A stretch of DNA of 64,000 nt from Lucinisca nassula (GCA_963580285.1 OY757010.1:149902675-149966674), one strand, 5' to 3'. Positions 22,321-32,506 are shown, counted from the first letter of the stretch. Numbers and translations: made by a program. Notes: a model not told the origin generated them from the letters alone.

Positions 22321-22416
22321 AACAACCTGTCACCCCTAAATTTCGAAATTGACTGTTCGAAATCCTGTTTTATATAAGGAGGACGATTCTATTTTATACA
22401 GAAAGGGGTTTGACCG

Positions 22417-22770
22417 GCCCCGATAGCTCAGTTGGTAGAGTGTCCGCTCCGGGGAATGGGAGGTCACGGGTTCGATCCCGGGCCGCGAAATACCAAAGTC
22501 GTTAAAAATGGTACTAGCTGCTCCTCGCTTGGCACTTAGATTTACGGGGTAGAGCTAGGACTGGTCGACCCAGTGTCAGGATAATGTGACTGGGTGTGGT
22601 ATCATGTAATGTGTCTGGGACATGATACTTCAGTAAGGCAGCACTATAAAAAAGTGAGCATTGAGCTCCCTGTCGCAACCAGACACCGTCGTGATATGAC
22701 AGAAAAATTGTTGAAAGCGACGTTAAACCCGAATTCACACACACACACGCACGCGTGCACACACACACAC
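22417..22770 (+). mobile_element. S4 tRNA-derived SINE, intact tRNA-like head
   Basis: The head has a clean box A (TAGCTCAGTTGGTAGAG) and box B (GGTTCGATCCC), both at tRNA spacing. The body has GGCACTTAGATTTACGGGGT and CGTCGTGATATGACAGAAAA. The tail GCGACGTTAAACCCGAATTC runs into (CA)n and a G-rich tract to about 22800. It is not a tRNA gene: the acceptor arm does not close and a ~280-bp SINE body follows. Such heads drive RNA polymerase III transcription. Confidence 0.9.
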
Positions 22771-22800
22771 AAAAAGGGGGGGGTGGGGGTGGGGGGGGGG

Positions 22801-23140
22801 TAACAAAGCTCCTTGGACTGTTACTTATGTCGATAAGAATAGATTATGGGTAAAAAGATGAATTTTTGGAGATTTCAGGAAAAGTTAAGATTGTTAACAA
22901 AACATGTAAAACGTGACTTTTGCCGGCTATATATAGGCTGTACAAAAGTGTATTTTGATTAGAATCTGAAATGCTGCAAGTTAATGGTGGCAGTTATTAG
23001 CGATTAAAATAAATTTTGGCATGGTAAAGCCGAGTGAATGTGACATGCCTGTACAGTTTTTTCACTTTTCTTTGTTCCTCAATCTCTACATCTATTGTTC
23101 AATCATGGTGGAACTAAGAATGTCTGTCATAAGAAGAAAG
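22801..23140. other. Non-repetitive spacer
   Basis: I see no gene or recognisable repeat. Confidence 0.4.
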
Positions 23141-23142
23141 CT

Positions 23143-23685
23143 GGCCTCGGTAGCTCAGTTAGATGCGTGTCTGACAGCTGACCAGGAAGCTGCAGGTTTG
23201 ATATCTGCTGCTTTTCTCATTACGCAAACATGCCTATACAAATACCTTTATCGCCAAAAAAAATGAAAATTTTAAGATGAAAAATTGTGATATTTTTCTT
23301 ATTTCTGCTCAAAATATAGATTGTGGGTACTCGTTAGGACCGCCTCGATGAGGCGGTCCTAACGAGTACCGACAATCTATATTTTAGAGCAGAAATGAGA
23401 AAAATAAGGTTTTCCTCCCGGAAACCCCAGTTTTACTATATAAATGTGGGAATCAAGGAGGTCAAAATTATATAGGCGTGGAGATTTATAATGATCATTC
23501 TCTTATTCCTACTGATTCAAGAAGGGCAGTTGTCACTTTCTGGCAAAGAATGTGCACTATACTGTTCCCGCTTACGTGTAAGCCTGCCCAGGAAAAGTGT
23601 GGTAAGGTAAACTGACCAGCTGGATATGACCTACATGTAAAATAGTGTTGACTGGGCCATTAAATCCAAAACAAATAAACATTAT
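23143..23685 (+). mobile_element. S3 SINE split by a P MITE
   Basis: The tRNA-like head GGCCTCGGTAGCTCAGTTAG (box A) with box B GCAGGTTTGATATCTGC ends at about 23217. The S3 body resumes at about 23496 (TTCCTACTGATTCAAGAAGG) and ends GTTGACTGGGCCATTAAATC. The 278 bp between is a P MITE. Confidence 0.85.
23218..23495. repeat. P MITE nested in S3
   Basis: CATTACGCAAACATGCCTAT to TATAGGCGTG...AATG, with the GGACCGCCTC/GAGGCGGTCC hairpin. It is younger than the S3 copy it splits. Confidence 0.9.
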
Positions 23686-23712
23686 GGTGAAAGCTTACAT
23701 AAATCTGCCCTA

Positions 23713-23910
23713 TTGTTCAATGCCTTGTTAGCTTAACAGGCTTATTAGTAGTCTAAATGTTAACTACTTATATATATTTTTGCTGAAAAATGTGAGTAGG
23801 AAGCTACTCACTTTTTCAGCAAAAATACAAGTTTTTCCCAGACTGAATTATTGAAGTTTTAAAGTAACGTTAACAAACAACTTCATTGGCTTTGAACAAC
23901 TGGGCCCAAT
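23713..23910. repeat. Q MITE
   Basis: TTGTTCAATGCCTTGTTAGC to TTTGAACAACTGGGCCC, with the core TTTTTGCTGAAAAATGTGAG. Confidence 0.85.
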
Positions 23911-24029
23911 ATGATTTCTTGTCTCCATCGTAAAAAAGGAGGCAAAACCTAACAGAGCAGAATCTGCTTCCCTGCTTTATAATAGGAGCTACTGGTAAAT
24001 TAAAAGCATTTCCTCTGCTGGGAGATCAT

Positions 24030-24490
24030 GTTTTTTCCCACCCATAATGGCCAGTAGGAATTCCCACTCAGAATGGCCAATGGGAATTCTCATCTATATT
24101 GACCTGCAGAAATTCCCCATCTTTAATGACCGAAGGGAATTCCCACCTATAATGGCCAGTGGGAGTTCTTCTCTATAATAGCCAGAGGGAATTTCCACCT
24201 ACAATGGCCAGAAGAAAGTTACTACAGAGTAGCCTGTGGGAATTCCCACCCATAATGGCCAGTAGCAATTCCCAATCAGAATGGCCAATGGGAATTCTCA
24301 TCTATATTGACCTGTAGGAATTCCCATCTTTAATGGCCAGTGGGAATTCTCATCTTTAATAGGCAGAGGGAATTCCCACCTATACTTGCCCAGTGGGAAG
24401 TCAAGCTGGTGGGAATTCCCATCTATACTGGCCTGTGAGAATTTCCACGTGTAATGGCCAGAGGGAATTCCCATCTGTAATGGGAGAATG
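24030..24490 (+). repeat. ~28-bp GGGAATTCCCA minisatellite
   Basis: About 16 imperfect units built on AATGGCCAGTGGGAATTCCC and ATCTATA. A ~200-bp superunit recurs: CCACCCATAATGGCCAGTAG at about 24040 and 24247. The unit contains a 10-bp palindrome GGGAATTCCC. Confidence 0.9.
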
Positions 24491-24627
24491 CTTTCCTTGT
24501 AGCGTGAAAATATGGGCAAGAACTTGTGTTCTTGGAGAATAAAAGCAGAGAAAACAATAAGCTCATGTAAACACTATTTATAACATAGTTTATATGTCAT
24601 GCCTCCCAACTGTCTTCTATTTTGTAT

Positions 24628-24705
24628 GATGATGATGATTTCGTGTTTAACGACGCGTCAACCCTATTTGTGGGTCATTAGCCTCAAACGGTTAATGGTT
24701 AAACG
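24628..24705 (-). mobile_element. Retroposon 3' tail with ATC repeat
   Basis: On the minus strand it reads ACCCACAAATAGGGTTGACG, then CGTCGTTAAACACGAAATC and (ATC)n. The same tail is at 41815-41893. Confidence 0.65.
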
Positions 24706-24713
24706 GCGTATTC

Positions 24714-25094
24714 TACAGTTGAACTTCAATGGCTCGAACACCTTTAGGACCTCGAAAATCTGTTCGAGACAGGGATAGTTCGAGCCACTGAGGTTACTAC
24801 TGTCAGGAGGCATAACGATATACTTTTAGACGTCTTTTCGGTGTTATATAATGAAAATGTATGCTGTGTGTACTCATTAGAATCGCCTCATCGAGGCGAT
24901 TCTAATAGAATCGCCTCATCGAGGCGATTCTAATGAGTACACACAACATACATTTGCAAGATAAAAGACAAAAACCTCCTTAATTATTCTCCACTATTTC
25001 TTATGTAGAGGATTTCGCTAGGGGCTCAAGAATGGGTTCGACACATCCATGGTAAACGAGCCATCGGTGTTCGAGACATCGAAGTTTTACTGTA
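24714..25094. repeat. C element: TIR repeat with duplicated core
   Basis: Left terminus TACAGTTGAACTTCAATGGC, right terminus CATCGAAGTTTTACTGTA. The middle carries ATGTATGCTGTGTGTACTCA and its inverse, with the GAATCGCCTCATCGAGGCGA hairpin present twice in tandem (24886-24932). TA ends plus CAGT starts fit the Tc1/mariner-pogo group (inference). Confidence 0.85.
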
Positions 25095-25207
25095 TTTTGT
25101 GTATAACATGGTATCATAAAACTAAATTTATATGACTTCCAACAGTAGCGTTATAAAGGAACTGTATAATGTGTACATTTTCAGGGCATAGTAATTTTCC
25201 CACCAAC

Positions 25208-25460
25208 CATCACGAAAACACGCCTATATAATTTTGACCCCCTTCAATCCCACTTTTATATAGTAAAACTGGGGTTTCTGGGGGTACACCTTATTTTTCT
25301 TATTTCTGCTCTAAAATATAGATTGTGGGTACTCGTTAGAACCGCCTCATCTATATTTTGAGCAGAAATGAGAAAAATATCACAATTTTTTATCATAAAA
25401 TTTTCATTTTTTCGGCGATAAAGGTGGCAATGTATTAGTATAGGCGTGTTTGCATAATGC
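25208..25460. repeat. P MITE with a collapsed core
   Basis: CATCACGAAAACACGCCTAT to TAGGCGTGTTTGCATAATG. The central hairpin keeps the left arm but lacks most of the right arm (GAACCGCCTCATCTATATTT), a deletion at the palindrome centre. Confidence 0.85.
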
Positions 25461-25584
25461 TTACACTAGTGATATACAGTAGGCTCATGTCTGTCTGATT
25501 CCTGCGACAAGTCTTACCTTTAACATACGTCTTGCATCCTATCTCTGAACGCTAACACTCCTGATACCGATTAACCTTTTTTGC

Positions 25585-25672
25585 AAACAGTGTAGACCCA
25601 GATGAGACGGCTATAATAGACCCAGATGAGACGTCTTATAGCCGTCTCATCTGGCTCTACACTGTTTGCCAT
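25585..25672. repeat. H foldback with internal duplication
   Basis: GCAAACAGTGTAGACCCAGA and TCTGGCTCTACACTGTTTGC arms. The segment TAGACCCAGATGAGACG is present twice. Confidence 0.8.
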
Positions 25673-25685
25673 TCTGTAACCGAGT

Positions 25686-25904
25686 TTAACCCTTTTTCTA
25701 CCAAATGGGATCTTCCTCCTTATATATACCAGGAGTTTATTTCAACATTTGGGGGTGTCAGGTTGTGGTTTCTTCAAAATTTATAACGTTTTGCAAACAG
25801 TGTAGGCCCGGATCAGACGCCGCGTTCTGCGGCGTCTGATCTGGACCTGCACCCTGTGTTTGCCAAGGTACCCCCTTTGGGGTTTCTGGTACTGAATGGA
25901 TTAA
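25686..25904. repeat. H MITE, TTAA-bounded
   Basis: TTAACCCTTTTTCTACCAAA to TTCTGGTACTGAATGGATTA with A. The core GATCAGACGCCGCGTTCTGC and GGCGTCTGATC is at 25813-25843. It lies just 3' of the exon candidate at 26088-26296 and contains an AATAAA on the minus strand at about 25734-25740. Confidence 0.88.
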
Positions 25905-26087
25905 CAAAAACTCCCATTGGCAACAAAGGGAATGGCCAGATTCAAAGTCGGAAGCGTCTTCTTCAGAAATTCAAGATTGCAGCGGTTACAATTCTCCGGC
26001 TCTCACTTGGTCATATATTGGTTAGCTCTCTGGTTGAACACGTTCAAAAACCAAAACTTACGGACTAGAGTAACATTGTAATCATAT

Positions 26088-26296
26088 TCAGACATAAGGC
26101 ACATTTGATTTTAGACTCTTGTCTCGCTCTTTGTGAGCAGAGTGTCTGGCATTCTTGGCTTTAAGATGGGCTTTTAGGTATTTTCTTCGTTCTGAAGGAG
26201 GTCGTAATAAATTTGGAAGACTTGCAGGGTTGCTGGGATCGAACCTGGGACGAGAGAGTGCTGGGTCTGGATCAGTGACGCCTTCACAATTGGAAT
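26088..26296 (-). CDS. Candidate terminal exon of an unrecognised host gene
   Basis: On the minus strand a strong acceptor (a T-rich run ending TTTTTTAG at about 26305-26297) is followed by 69 codons with no stop, ending TGA at 26090-26088. The exon starts in mid-codon, with two bases before the first full codon. The predicted C-terminus is first Pro/Asp-rich (DPDPALSRPRFDPSNP), then strongly basic and probably helical (SERRKYLKAHLKAKNARHSA). The interval 25905-26345 is free of the repeat families seen elsewhere, and no initiator Met is needed for a 3' exon. I do not recognise the protein. Against it: 69 open codons can occur by chance, and the stretch includes GGTTCGATCCC, which could instead be a SINE box B. 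Upstream exons are not identified. Confidence 0.35.
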
Positions 26297-26369
26297 CTAA
26301 AAAACAAAACGGAAAACATGAATCTACTAAATAAACGAATCGAGTGCACCTTTCTTTAGATAAATGGGA

Positions 26370-26700
26370 ATACCTTCAGGGGAGGCAACTCCTGCAAAAG
26401 TATTTTTGTCTCCCATGTCAATAGGGGTCAACTTCTTAAAGGAGGAGCAAATTCTTTCCTTTAAGAGTAGACACATTTTTCACACCTTCAGGGGAGGCAA
26501 CTCCTGCAAAAGTATTTTTGTCTCCCATGTCAATAGGGGTCAACTTCTTAAAGGAGGAGCAAATTCGTTCCTTTAAGAGTAGACCCCTTTTTCAGTGGGG
26601 CAGGGCTTATAGCAAAGCGAACAGGAAGTCCCGAAGTTGTCTCCCTTTGAAAAAATGGCAGAAAAATCTGTCAGGTGTTCCCATTCCCCTTAAAAAATTC
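26370..26700 (+). repeat. R MITE with internal tandem duplication
   Basis: TTCAGGGGAGGCAACTCCTG, then GTATTTTTGTCTCCCATGTC and CCTTTAAGAGTAGAC occur twice (about 26376-26475 and 26487-26585). One right half follows (GCGAACAGGAAGTCCCGAAG, GGTGTTCCCATTCCCCTTAA). Confidence 0.85.
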
Positions 26701-26845
26701 AAACAAATAGAAGCTGTGGACACGCCCATTCCCAATAATGGCCAATATATGGGATGTCTGATCTATTTATCTGTTTTCTTTATTGCAGGTATTACAAAAA
26801 TGCCCTTTCTTAACGCAGACACTGAAGATACTGATCAGACGACAG

Positions 26846-27123
26846 CATCACGAGAACACGCTTATATAATTTTGATCCACTCATACCCCGCTTTTATGTA
26901 GTAAAAGTGGAGTTCAAGGGGGTATACATTAGTTTTCTTATTTCTGCTCAAAAACATAGATTGTGGGTACTCGATAGAACCGCCTCAACGAGGCGGTTCT
27001 ATCGAGTCCCCGCAATCTATGTTTTGAGCAGAAATAAGAAAAAAACACAAGTTTTCCTCTTAAAATTTCTAATTTTTGGTCAAAAAATTGGCAATGTATT
27101 TGTATAGGGGTGTTTTCGTAATG
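26846..27123. repeat. P MITE
   Basis: CATCACGAGAACACGCTTAT to GGGGTGTTTTCGTAATG, with hairpin GATAGAACCGCCTCAACGAG and its inverse. Confidence 0.9.
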
Positions 27124-27245
27124 AGGTTCCCATGTTCCGTAACATCTGCTCTTCTTGGTCTGTACCATTTGCCAGAGTCCCGTTTTTGGGGGACGGCTTA
27201 TAAGGCATATCCGTTCAAGACATACAATTTGTTGTTGACTGTAAG

Positions 27246-27824
27246 TTTGTTTGTTTGATTTGAGGTTTAACGTCCCCGTCAACACTGTAAAGGTCATTTT
27301 GGAGACGTTGCTTCCAATTTTGTGGGACTTTTACCCGACATTGAGATGAAATGACATCTCAAGCCCTGTCGCCCAATGAAACCAATAGGGTTTATCAGCA
27401 TGGACGGTCCGCCTCGCACCGCGGTTCCTGGACAGGATTACTCTAAGCGGTTAACCAGTACTAGTGTGCGGGCCGGATTCAGCTCTGCGTGGAAGCATCA
27501 TGCAGCCCATTACGAAATCACGCCTATACAAATACATTGTGAACTTTATCGCCGAAAAAAACGCAAAATTTCAGATAAAAAAAAATGTGATATTTTCCTT
27601 ATTTCTGCTCAAAATATAGATTGTTGGTACTCGTTAGAACCGCCTCGATGAGGCGGTTCTAACGAATACCCACAATCTATATTTTAGAGCAGAAATAAGA
27701 AAAATAAGGTTTACCCCTGTAAACCCCAGTTTTACTATATAAAACTGGGGTTCAAGGGGGGTCAAATTTATATAGGCGTGTTTTCGTGATGCATATATTT
27801 ATTCAAGCCCTATGGGCGGGGGCC
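27246..27824 (-). mobile_element. S1 SINE split by a P MITE, 12-bp TSD
   Basis: The tail (TTTG)n and GATTTGAGGTTTAACGTCCC start at 27246. The head ends GGGCGGGGGCC at 27824. GTTGACTGTAAG flanks the whole at 27234-27245 and 27825-27836, showing that both halves are one copy. The P MITE occupies 27508-27791. Confidence 0.95.
27508..27791. repeat. P MITE nested in S1, exact boundaries
   Basis: CATTACGAAATCACGCCTAT to GGCGTGTTTTCGTGATG. Removing it joins GCAGCC to CATATATTTATTC, which restores the S1 consensus with no extra bases. Target duplication is therefore either absent or the CAT at the edge. Confidence 0.92.
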
Positions 27825-27836
27825 GTTGACTGTAAG

Positions 27837-28240
27837 ATTTACAAAAATCTGTCCTTCAAACAAACATGGAGACACTGATCAGACACTATTCTTTGGCATC
27901 TGATCTGGGTCTGCACCATTTTCCAGTGTCCCTTTTGGGGCCCTTGTTACCCCCTATGAATATACAAACACAAATGGGCATTTCAGTGTCACTCCAGCTT
28001 TCCTCTTATCCAATACCTGACAGGTGACACGTTATTACAATACAGTGATTGGTTGATTCATGACTTGAGGTCAATATTGAATTCATATAGGTTATATGAG
28101 CGGGATGGTCAGTCAACCCACTGTCCTTGAAAAAAAAGTATGTTGTTTTGTTGGGGTCCAGAGCCAAAATTGTGTTAGTTTAACAACCCAAACCCTGTTT
28201 TAACGAAACAACAATACATGTATATAGGATACTAGTATAT
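27837..28240. other. Spacer with a degenerate H foldback
   Basis: 27869-27935 has GACACTGATCAGACACTATT and GGCATCTGATCTGGGTCTGC, an eroded H hairpin. The rest shows nothing recognisable. Confidence 0.5.
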
Positions 28241-28257
28241 AAGACAAGTATATAGAA

Positions 28258-28345
28258 GAAAAATGACCACTTATGGACAAAGTTTAGGTTATATGGAAAA
28301 ATGACCATTAATGGTCATTTTTCTATATAACCTATACATTTTTGG
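28258..28345. repeat. Foldback repeat (AATGACCATTAATGGTCATT)
   Basis: Arms TAGGTTATATGGAAAAATG and CATTTTTCTATATAACCTA meet at ACCATTAATGGT. A perfect hairpin of about 30 bp per arm. Confidence 0.85.
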
Positions 28346-28431
28346 AATCCATCTAAAGCAATGTATGCCTTTGTTTAAAGTGTTTTATATTCAGAACCAT
28401 GCTACATGTATAATGAACAGTGTTATAACAA

Positions 28432-28591
28432 AGAAGCCTCCGTAGTCGAGTGGTTACGCTACTCGCCTTGTAAACCAGGGATCGCAGGTTCGATCCCGGG
28501 CTTCTCCAGACTTTCGGATGAGTCTTTAAACCGAGGTCCCGTCTCCGTATGACCTTAGCTGTTGGTGGGACGTAAAACTGAAACACTCACT
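28432..28591 (+). mobile_element. S2 SINE, full length, 14-bp TSD
   Basis: Head AGAAGCCTCCGTAGTCGAGT (box A region), box B GGTTCGATCCC, body GAGTCTTTAAACCGAGGTCC, tail GGGACGTAAAACTGAAACAC. Flanked by CAGTGTTATAACAA at 28418-28431 and 28592-28605. It defines S2 as a ~160-bp tRNA-derived SINE. Confidence 0.95.
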
Positions 28592-28615
28592 CAGTGTTAT
28601 AACAAGGTTGGTGCA

Positions 28616-28891
28616 TTTGTTTGTTTGATTTGAGGTTTAACGTCCCAGTCAACACTGTATAGGTAATTTTGGAGACGTTGCTTCCAATTTTGTGGGACTT
28701 TTACCAGACATTGAGTTGAAATGACATCTCAAGCCCTGTCGCCCAATGAAACCAAAAGGACGGTCCTACTGGCACCGCTTTACCTTGGCAGGCTTAGATC
28801 CTCTATGCGGGTTACCAGTACTCGTGTGTGAACGGATTTCACCTCTGCGTGGAAGCATCATGCATTTCTTCAAGCCCCGATGGGCGGGCCC
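28616..28891 (-). mobile_element. S1 SINE, minus strand
   Basis: (TTTG)n GATTTGAGGTTTAACGTCCC to TTCAAGCCCCGATGGGCGGG. It has an internal loss of about 25 bp near 28757 (CCTATTGGTT segment). Confidence 0.88.
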
Positions 28892-29117
28892 GCAATGTTG
28901 GTGTAATTTTGCCCTTCACATGAGCGGGTATTTATCCAGGAACAAATTCTTTCTTTTTTGACTGGCCCCCAATTTTATTCAGAAATACATTCTTTGAAGA
29001 CGCCATGAAGTTGTCTCCCTTTAATAAGAGTTTAATATTGTCAGGAGTAACTATTTGTTATAGTTTGTGGTTTAAACATATTTATTTTTTCTGCTCATCA
29101 TACATAATACAGTATAT

Positions 29118-29287
29118 GAGCCCCGCCAAGCGAATTTGTGTCTTCGAGCATTTCGTCATGACAAATTTTAACTGCGCATGCCCAGCCATTCAGAGGGGCC
29201 AGGGATATGGCTTTCTGTCTGAAGGTTCCTCTTGATTCACTGCTCGCATAGGCGATAAGTACCAAAATCGCTTGACGGGGTCCATTA
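29118..29287. repeat. G MITE without hairpin insert
   Basis: TATGAGCCCCGCCAAGCGAA to ATCGCTTGACGGGGTCCAT. Inverted GCCCCGCCAAGCG/CGCTTGACGGGG ends. Closely matches the copy at 53437-53682, but the internal foldback is absent. Confidence 0.85.
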
Positions 29288-29299
29288 TTATAGTTTCGA

Positions 29300-30180
29300 A
29301 ATGAACAGGACTAGAACGGATTTAGTTCAGTTTTTCTCCTCAGACACATCAATAGAATTCATATTTTAAGACCATATTTTGGACTGTTTAAAAGTGGTTT
29401 TTAAGACCACTTTTGAACAGTCAAACGGTGGTTTCTTACTGGAGATCAATGGGTGTCCAAAATACAAATAAAGAATAACTGAAACCTTTTCAAATATTTT
29501 TAACGCAGAACTAGTCCAAACCCACGACAATTGTCGTCTGCTTTATCGTCTGCCTGTTACTTGAAATGTCATTTTTTGCAAACAGTGTGGACCTAGATCA
29601 GACTGCTCCTCTATCTGAGTCCAAATTGTTTGTCGATATGAAAAAAATATTATGAAGATTCAGCAGACGACATGAGCAGACGACATTTTCAGATGTAGTT
29701 TTTCTCGGCGTCTTAAGGGTTAATGGAAGCGGAAGTCCAAATTTGTTACGATACAAACTTGTTTCTTTTTTCTTTTTTTTTTTTTTTTTTTTGCAATCTC
29801 GTTTTCAGTATTTTTATATGTTCTTTTTATGCAGGTCTGCCTCAGTTGTATGCACGTTAAGTCGTTACAATGACTCCCTTTTATCATATTTTGTACCTAG
29901 ATCGTATTGCGAATATAAAGAGGGTATGTGGTTTGCAATGTCATATAAAAAGATTTGTCAAATGTCCATAAAACTTGAAACTAATATGTTTAGCTTTTAC
30001 AATTGTAAGCATTAGAACAGGTTGGATTATGCATCAGTCAAATAGATGAAGAAAAAAGAAATTTACACTGTACAGTAAATTGCTCTATATTCAGACCAAA
30101 AGGTGGTCTCCTTCTATAGGGCATAGAGTGTATAAATCTGAAACATTTAAATGCTTTAACAGAGGAATTAGGCTTAATTT
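29300..30180. other. Spacer with small repeats
   Basis: 29370-29460 is a foldback (AAAGTGGTTTTTAAGACCAC) of the GGTGGTCTT family. 29578-29632 is a worn H hairpin. 29764-29792 is a T run. A 90-codon frame at 29743-30015 starts next to the T run and shows no recognisable domain; not called. Confidence 0.5.
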
Positions 30181-30184
30181 TAGG

Positions 30185-30534
30185 TACAGTCGAACTTCAA
30201 TGGCTCGCATCCCTTTGGGACCATGAAAATTTGTTCGAGACAGCGGTGGTTCGAGCCACTGAGGTTACTGTCAGGAGGCATAGCGAGATACCTTTGGACA
30301 TCTTTTCGGTGCTCTATAATGAAAATGTATGCTGTGTGTACCCATTAGAATCGCCTCATCGAGGCGATTCTAATGAGTACACACAGCATACATTGGTAAG
30401 ATAAACGACTAAAATCTCCTTAATTATCCCCGACTAGTTCTTATGTAGAGGATTTCGCAAGGGGCTCAAGAATGGGTTCGACTCATCCATGGTAAACGAG
30501 CCATCGGTGTTCGAGCCATCGAAGTTCTACTGTA
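30185..30534. repeat. C element
   Basis: TACAGTCGAACTTCAATGGC to CATCGAAGTTCTACTGTA, with a single GAATCGCCTCATCGAGGCGA core. Collinear with 24714-25094. Confidence 0.9.
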
Positions 30535-30665
30535 AATCACAAAAAGAATAGTTGAAACATTTAAACGTTTTAACAGAAGAATTAGGTCTAATTTTAGTAA
30601 ATTCCACTGTATTCATACTCTGTGCACTGAATCTAACAGTCTCCACTGGACACATACAACGTACG

Positions 30666-30966
30666 GTCCTCGCCTATCGGGGCTTGACGAAATAGATGGG
30701 CTGCATGATGCCTCCACGCAGAGCTGAAATCGACCCGCACACGAGTACTGGTAAACCGCTTATGGGATCTAAGCCTGCCCAGGCAAAGCGGTGCGCGTCG
30801 GCCCGTCCATGCTTATAAACCCTATTGGTTTCTATGGGCGGCAGGGGTTGAGATGTCATTTCATCTCAATATCGGGTAAAAGTCCCACAAAATTGGAAGC
30901 AACGTCTCCAAAATGACCTTTACAGTGTTGACGGGGACGTTAAACCTAAAATGAAAGAAACAAACG
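30666..30966 (+). mobile_element. S1 SINE, 10-bp TSD
   Basis: Flanked by CATACAACGT at 30653-30662 and 30967-30976. Full length with tail CCTAAAATGAAAGAAACAAA. Confidence 0.92.
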
Positions 30967-31044
30967 CATACAACGTCGCACCGATACCACGTGGACTACA
31001 GTTAGCTGAATATACTGTCGAATTCCAACTCAAATGCTGGAAGA

Positions 31045-31206
31045 GTGTGTGATTGTTTGAGTTTTACGTCCCACCAATAGCTAAGGCCATACGGAGACAG
31101 GACCTCGGTTAAAAACTCATCCGAAAGTCTGGAGAAGCCCGGGATCGATCCTGCGACCCCTGGTTTACAAGGCGAGTAGCGTAACCACTACACCACGAAG
31201 GCTTCT
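31045..31206 (-). mobile_element. S2 SINE, minus strand
   Basis: Tail GAGTTTTACGTCCCACCAAT at left, box B inverse GGGATCGATCC, head inverse CACCACGAAGGCTTCT. Flanked by AAATGCTG on both sides (about 31031 and 31208). Confidence 0.88.
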
Positions 31207-31209
31207 GAA

Positions 31210-32055
31210 AATGCTGAGAGAAACGTGTGTTTTCGTTGTGCTTTCGTTTTTAATTCATTCTGGATATGAGATGTTTAATATGTGTGTTGATAAAAATCGC
31301 TACATGGACGAAAATTCTAAACAAAACTGTACATACGCCGTGACCATTGTGATCAGATTGTGATCAAATTATTCGACAGTGTCGAAATCTCAACAAGGTG
31401 TTCTTGACTTAACGTTAACCCATGTTAGCCTTGTGTCCCATCAAATACGAGTAGATACTGGCAAACAGTGTAGAACTCGAACGCAGCGTCTGATCGTGGT
31501 CTACATTGTCTGCTTATTGTACAAGATTTTTGCTAGTAAAGGTAACCGGACTATAACAGACCTGTTCTACGCTATTGGGAGCCTGTCCTAAACTATTTGG
31601 AGGAAGATTACACCTGTCCCACATGGGTACATAAAACATTCCTGCTTTATGATTTAAGTGAACAGCAAAGTATATTTGTTCCAAAACTTATGTTTCTCTA
31701 TAAACATGCACTTGATGCTTTCCAAAATTCTTCAGTTTCATAAACACGATAAAGCAAAAAAGCGAAAATGATTATGATCCCAAGGCGCTGATAAAGTCAA
31801 TCTGTTCTATTCTGGTAAGCGTGCATCTAGCAATACATTCTGTAGCCTACATTCATGCGTTTCGATATGGATGCGCAATTTTCAGAACCGTGAACCAAAC
31901 AGATTGGCGGGCTCGTAATTGGCTCGTGTTAGGAATCCAAAGCTGTACTACTCTAAAACTTTCCATGACGCTTTAAAGGTTAAATTTGACGTTCTATGAA
32001 AATAAAAACAACAGAATACCCGCCTGTAATCAAGTTTTGCTTGGCTCTTTGAGGA
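31210..32055. other. Unassigned spacer
   Basis: 31458-31512 is a degenerate H hairpin (GCAAACAGTGTAGAACTCGA...). Otherwise AT-rich with no supported gene. Confidence 0.45.
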
Positions 32056-32057
32056 TT

Positions 32058-32275
32058 TGGTTGGTTGATTTGAGGTTTAACGTCCCCCTCAACACTGTAA
32101 AGGTCATTTTGGAGACGTTGCTTCCAATTTTGTGGGACTTTTACCCGACACTGAGATGAATTGACATCTCAAGCCCTGTCGCCCAATGAAACCAATATGG
32201 TTTATTAGCAAGGACGGTCCGCCTCGCACCGCGTTTCCTGGACAGGCAACGCGGTGCGAGGCGGACCGCTTTTGA
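32058..32275 (-). mobile_element. S1 SINE, truncated with a foldback end
   Basis: The 3' half of S1 in reverse (GATTTGAGGTTTAACGTCCC...). At 32216-32272 it reads GGTCCGCCTCGCACCGCG, then CAGGCAACGCGGTGCGAGGC GGACC: the copy folds back on itself. Confidence 0.85.
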
Positions 32276-32389
32276 GGATAAAAAATAGGTTAAGTTTGCC
32301 TCAACGAATAACGTCATGACGTTGCGCTGATGCCGATGCGCTTTGCCTTTACAACGCTCCATGCTAATTCTTCAGACGGCAAATTGTTG

Positions 32390-32506
32390 ATATTTTTGTT
32401 TCTCCAGAAAACAGGACTTGACATCTCATGCAAATTGTCTCCTATACAATTTGCATGAGATGTCAAATCCTATTGTGTAGGAAAAATAAGACAAAAATAT
32501 TTCAAA
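32390..32506. repeat. Foldback MITE 3' of the amidase-like gene
   Basis: Outer arms ATATTTTTGTTTCT and AAGACAAAAATAT; inner stem GACATCTCATGCAAATTGT and ACAATTTGCATGAGATGTC. It sits about 40 bp past the stop codon of the gene at 32544. Confidence 0.88.

Noticed and set aside
22417..22490. tRNA gene
   Set aside because: Boxes A and B are good, but the acceptor stem does not close and a SINE body with the common tail follows. It is the head of S4.
23143..23217. tRNA gene
   Set aside because: tRNA-like head without closing stems; the S3 body follows after a nested MITE.
24030..24490. CRISPR array
   Set aside because: Units are contiguous and degenerate with no constant repeat/variable spacer pattern.
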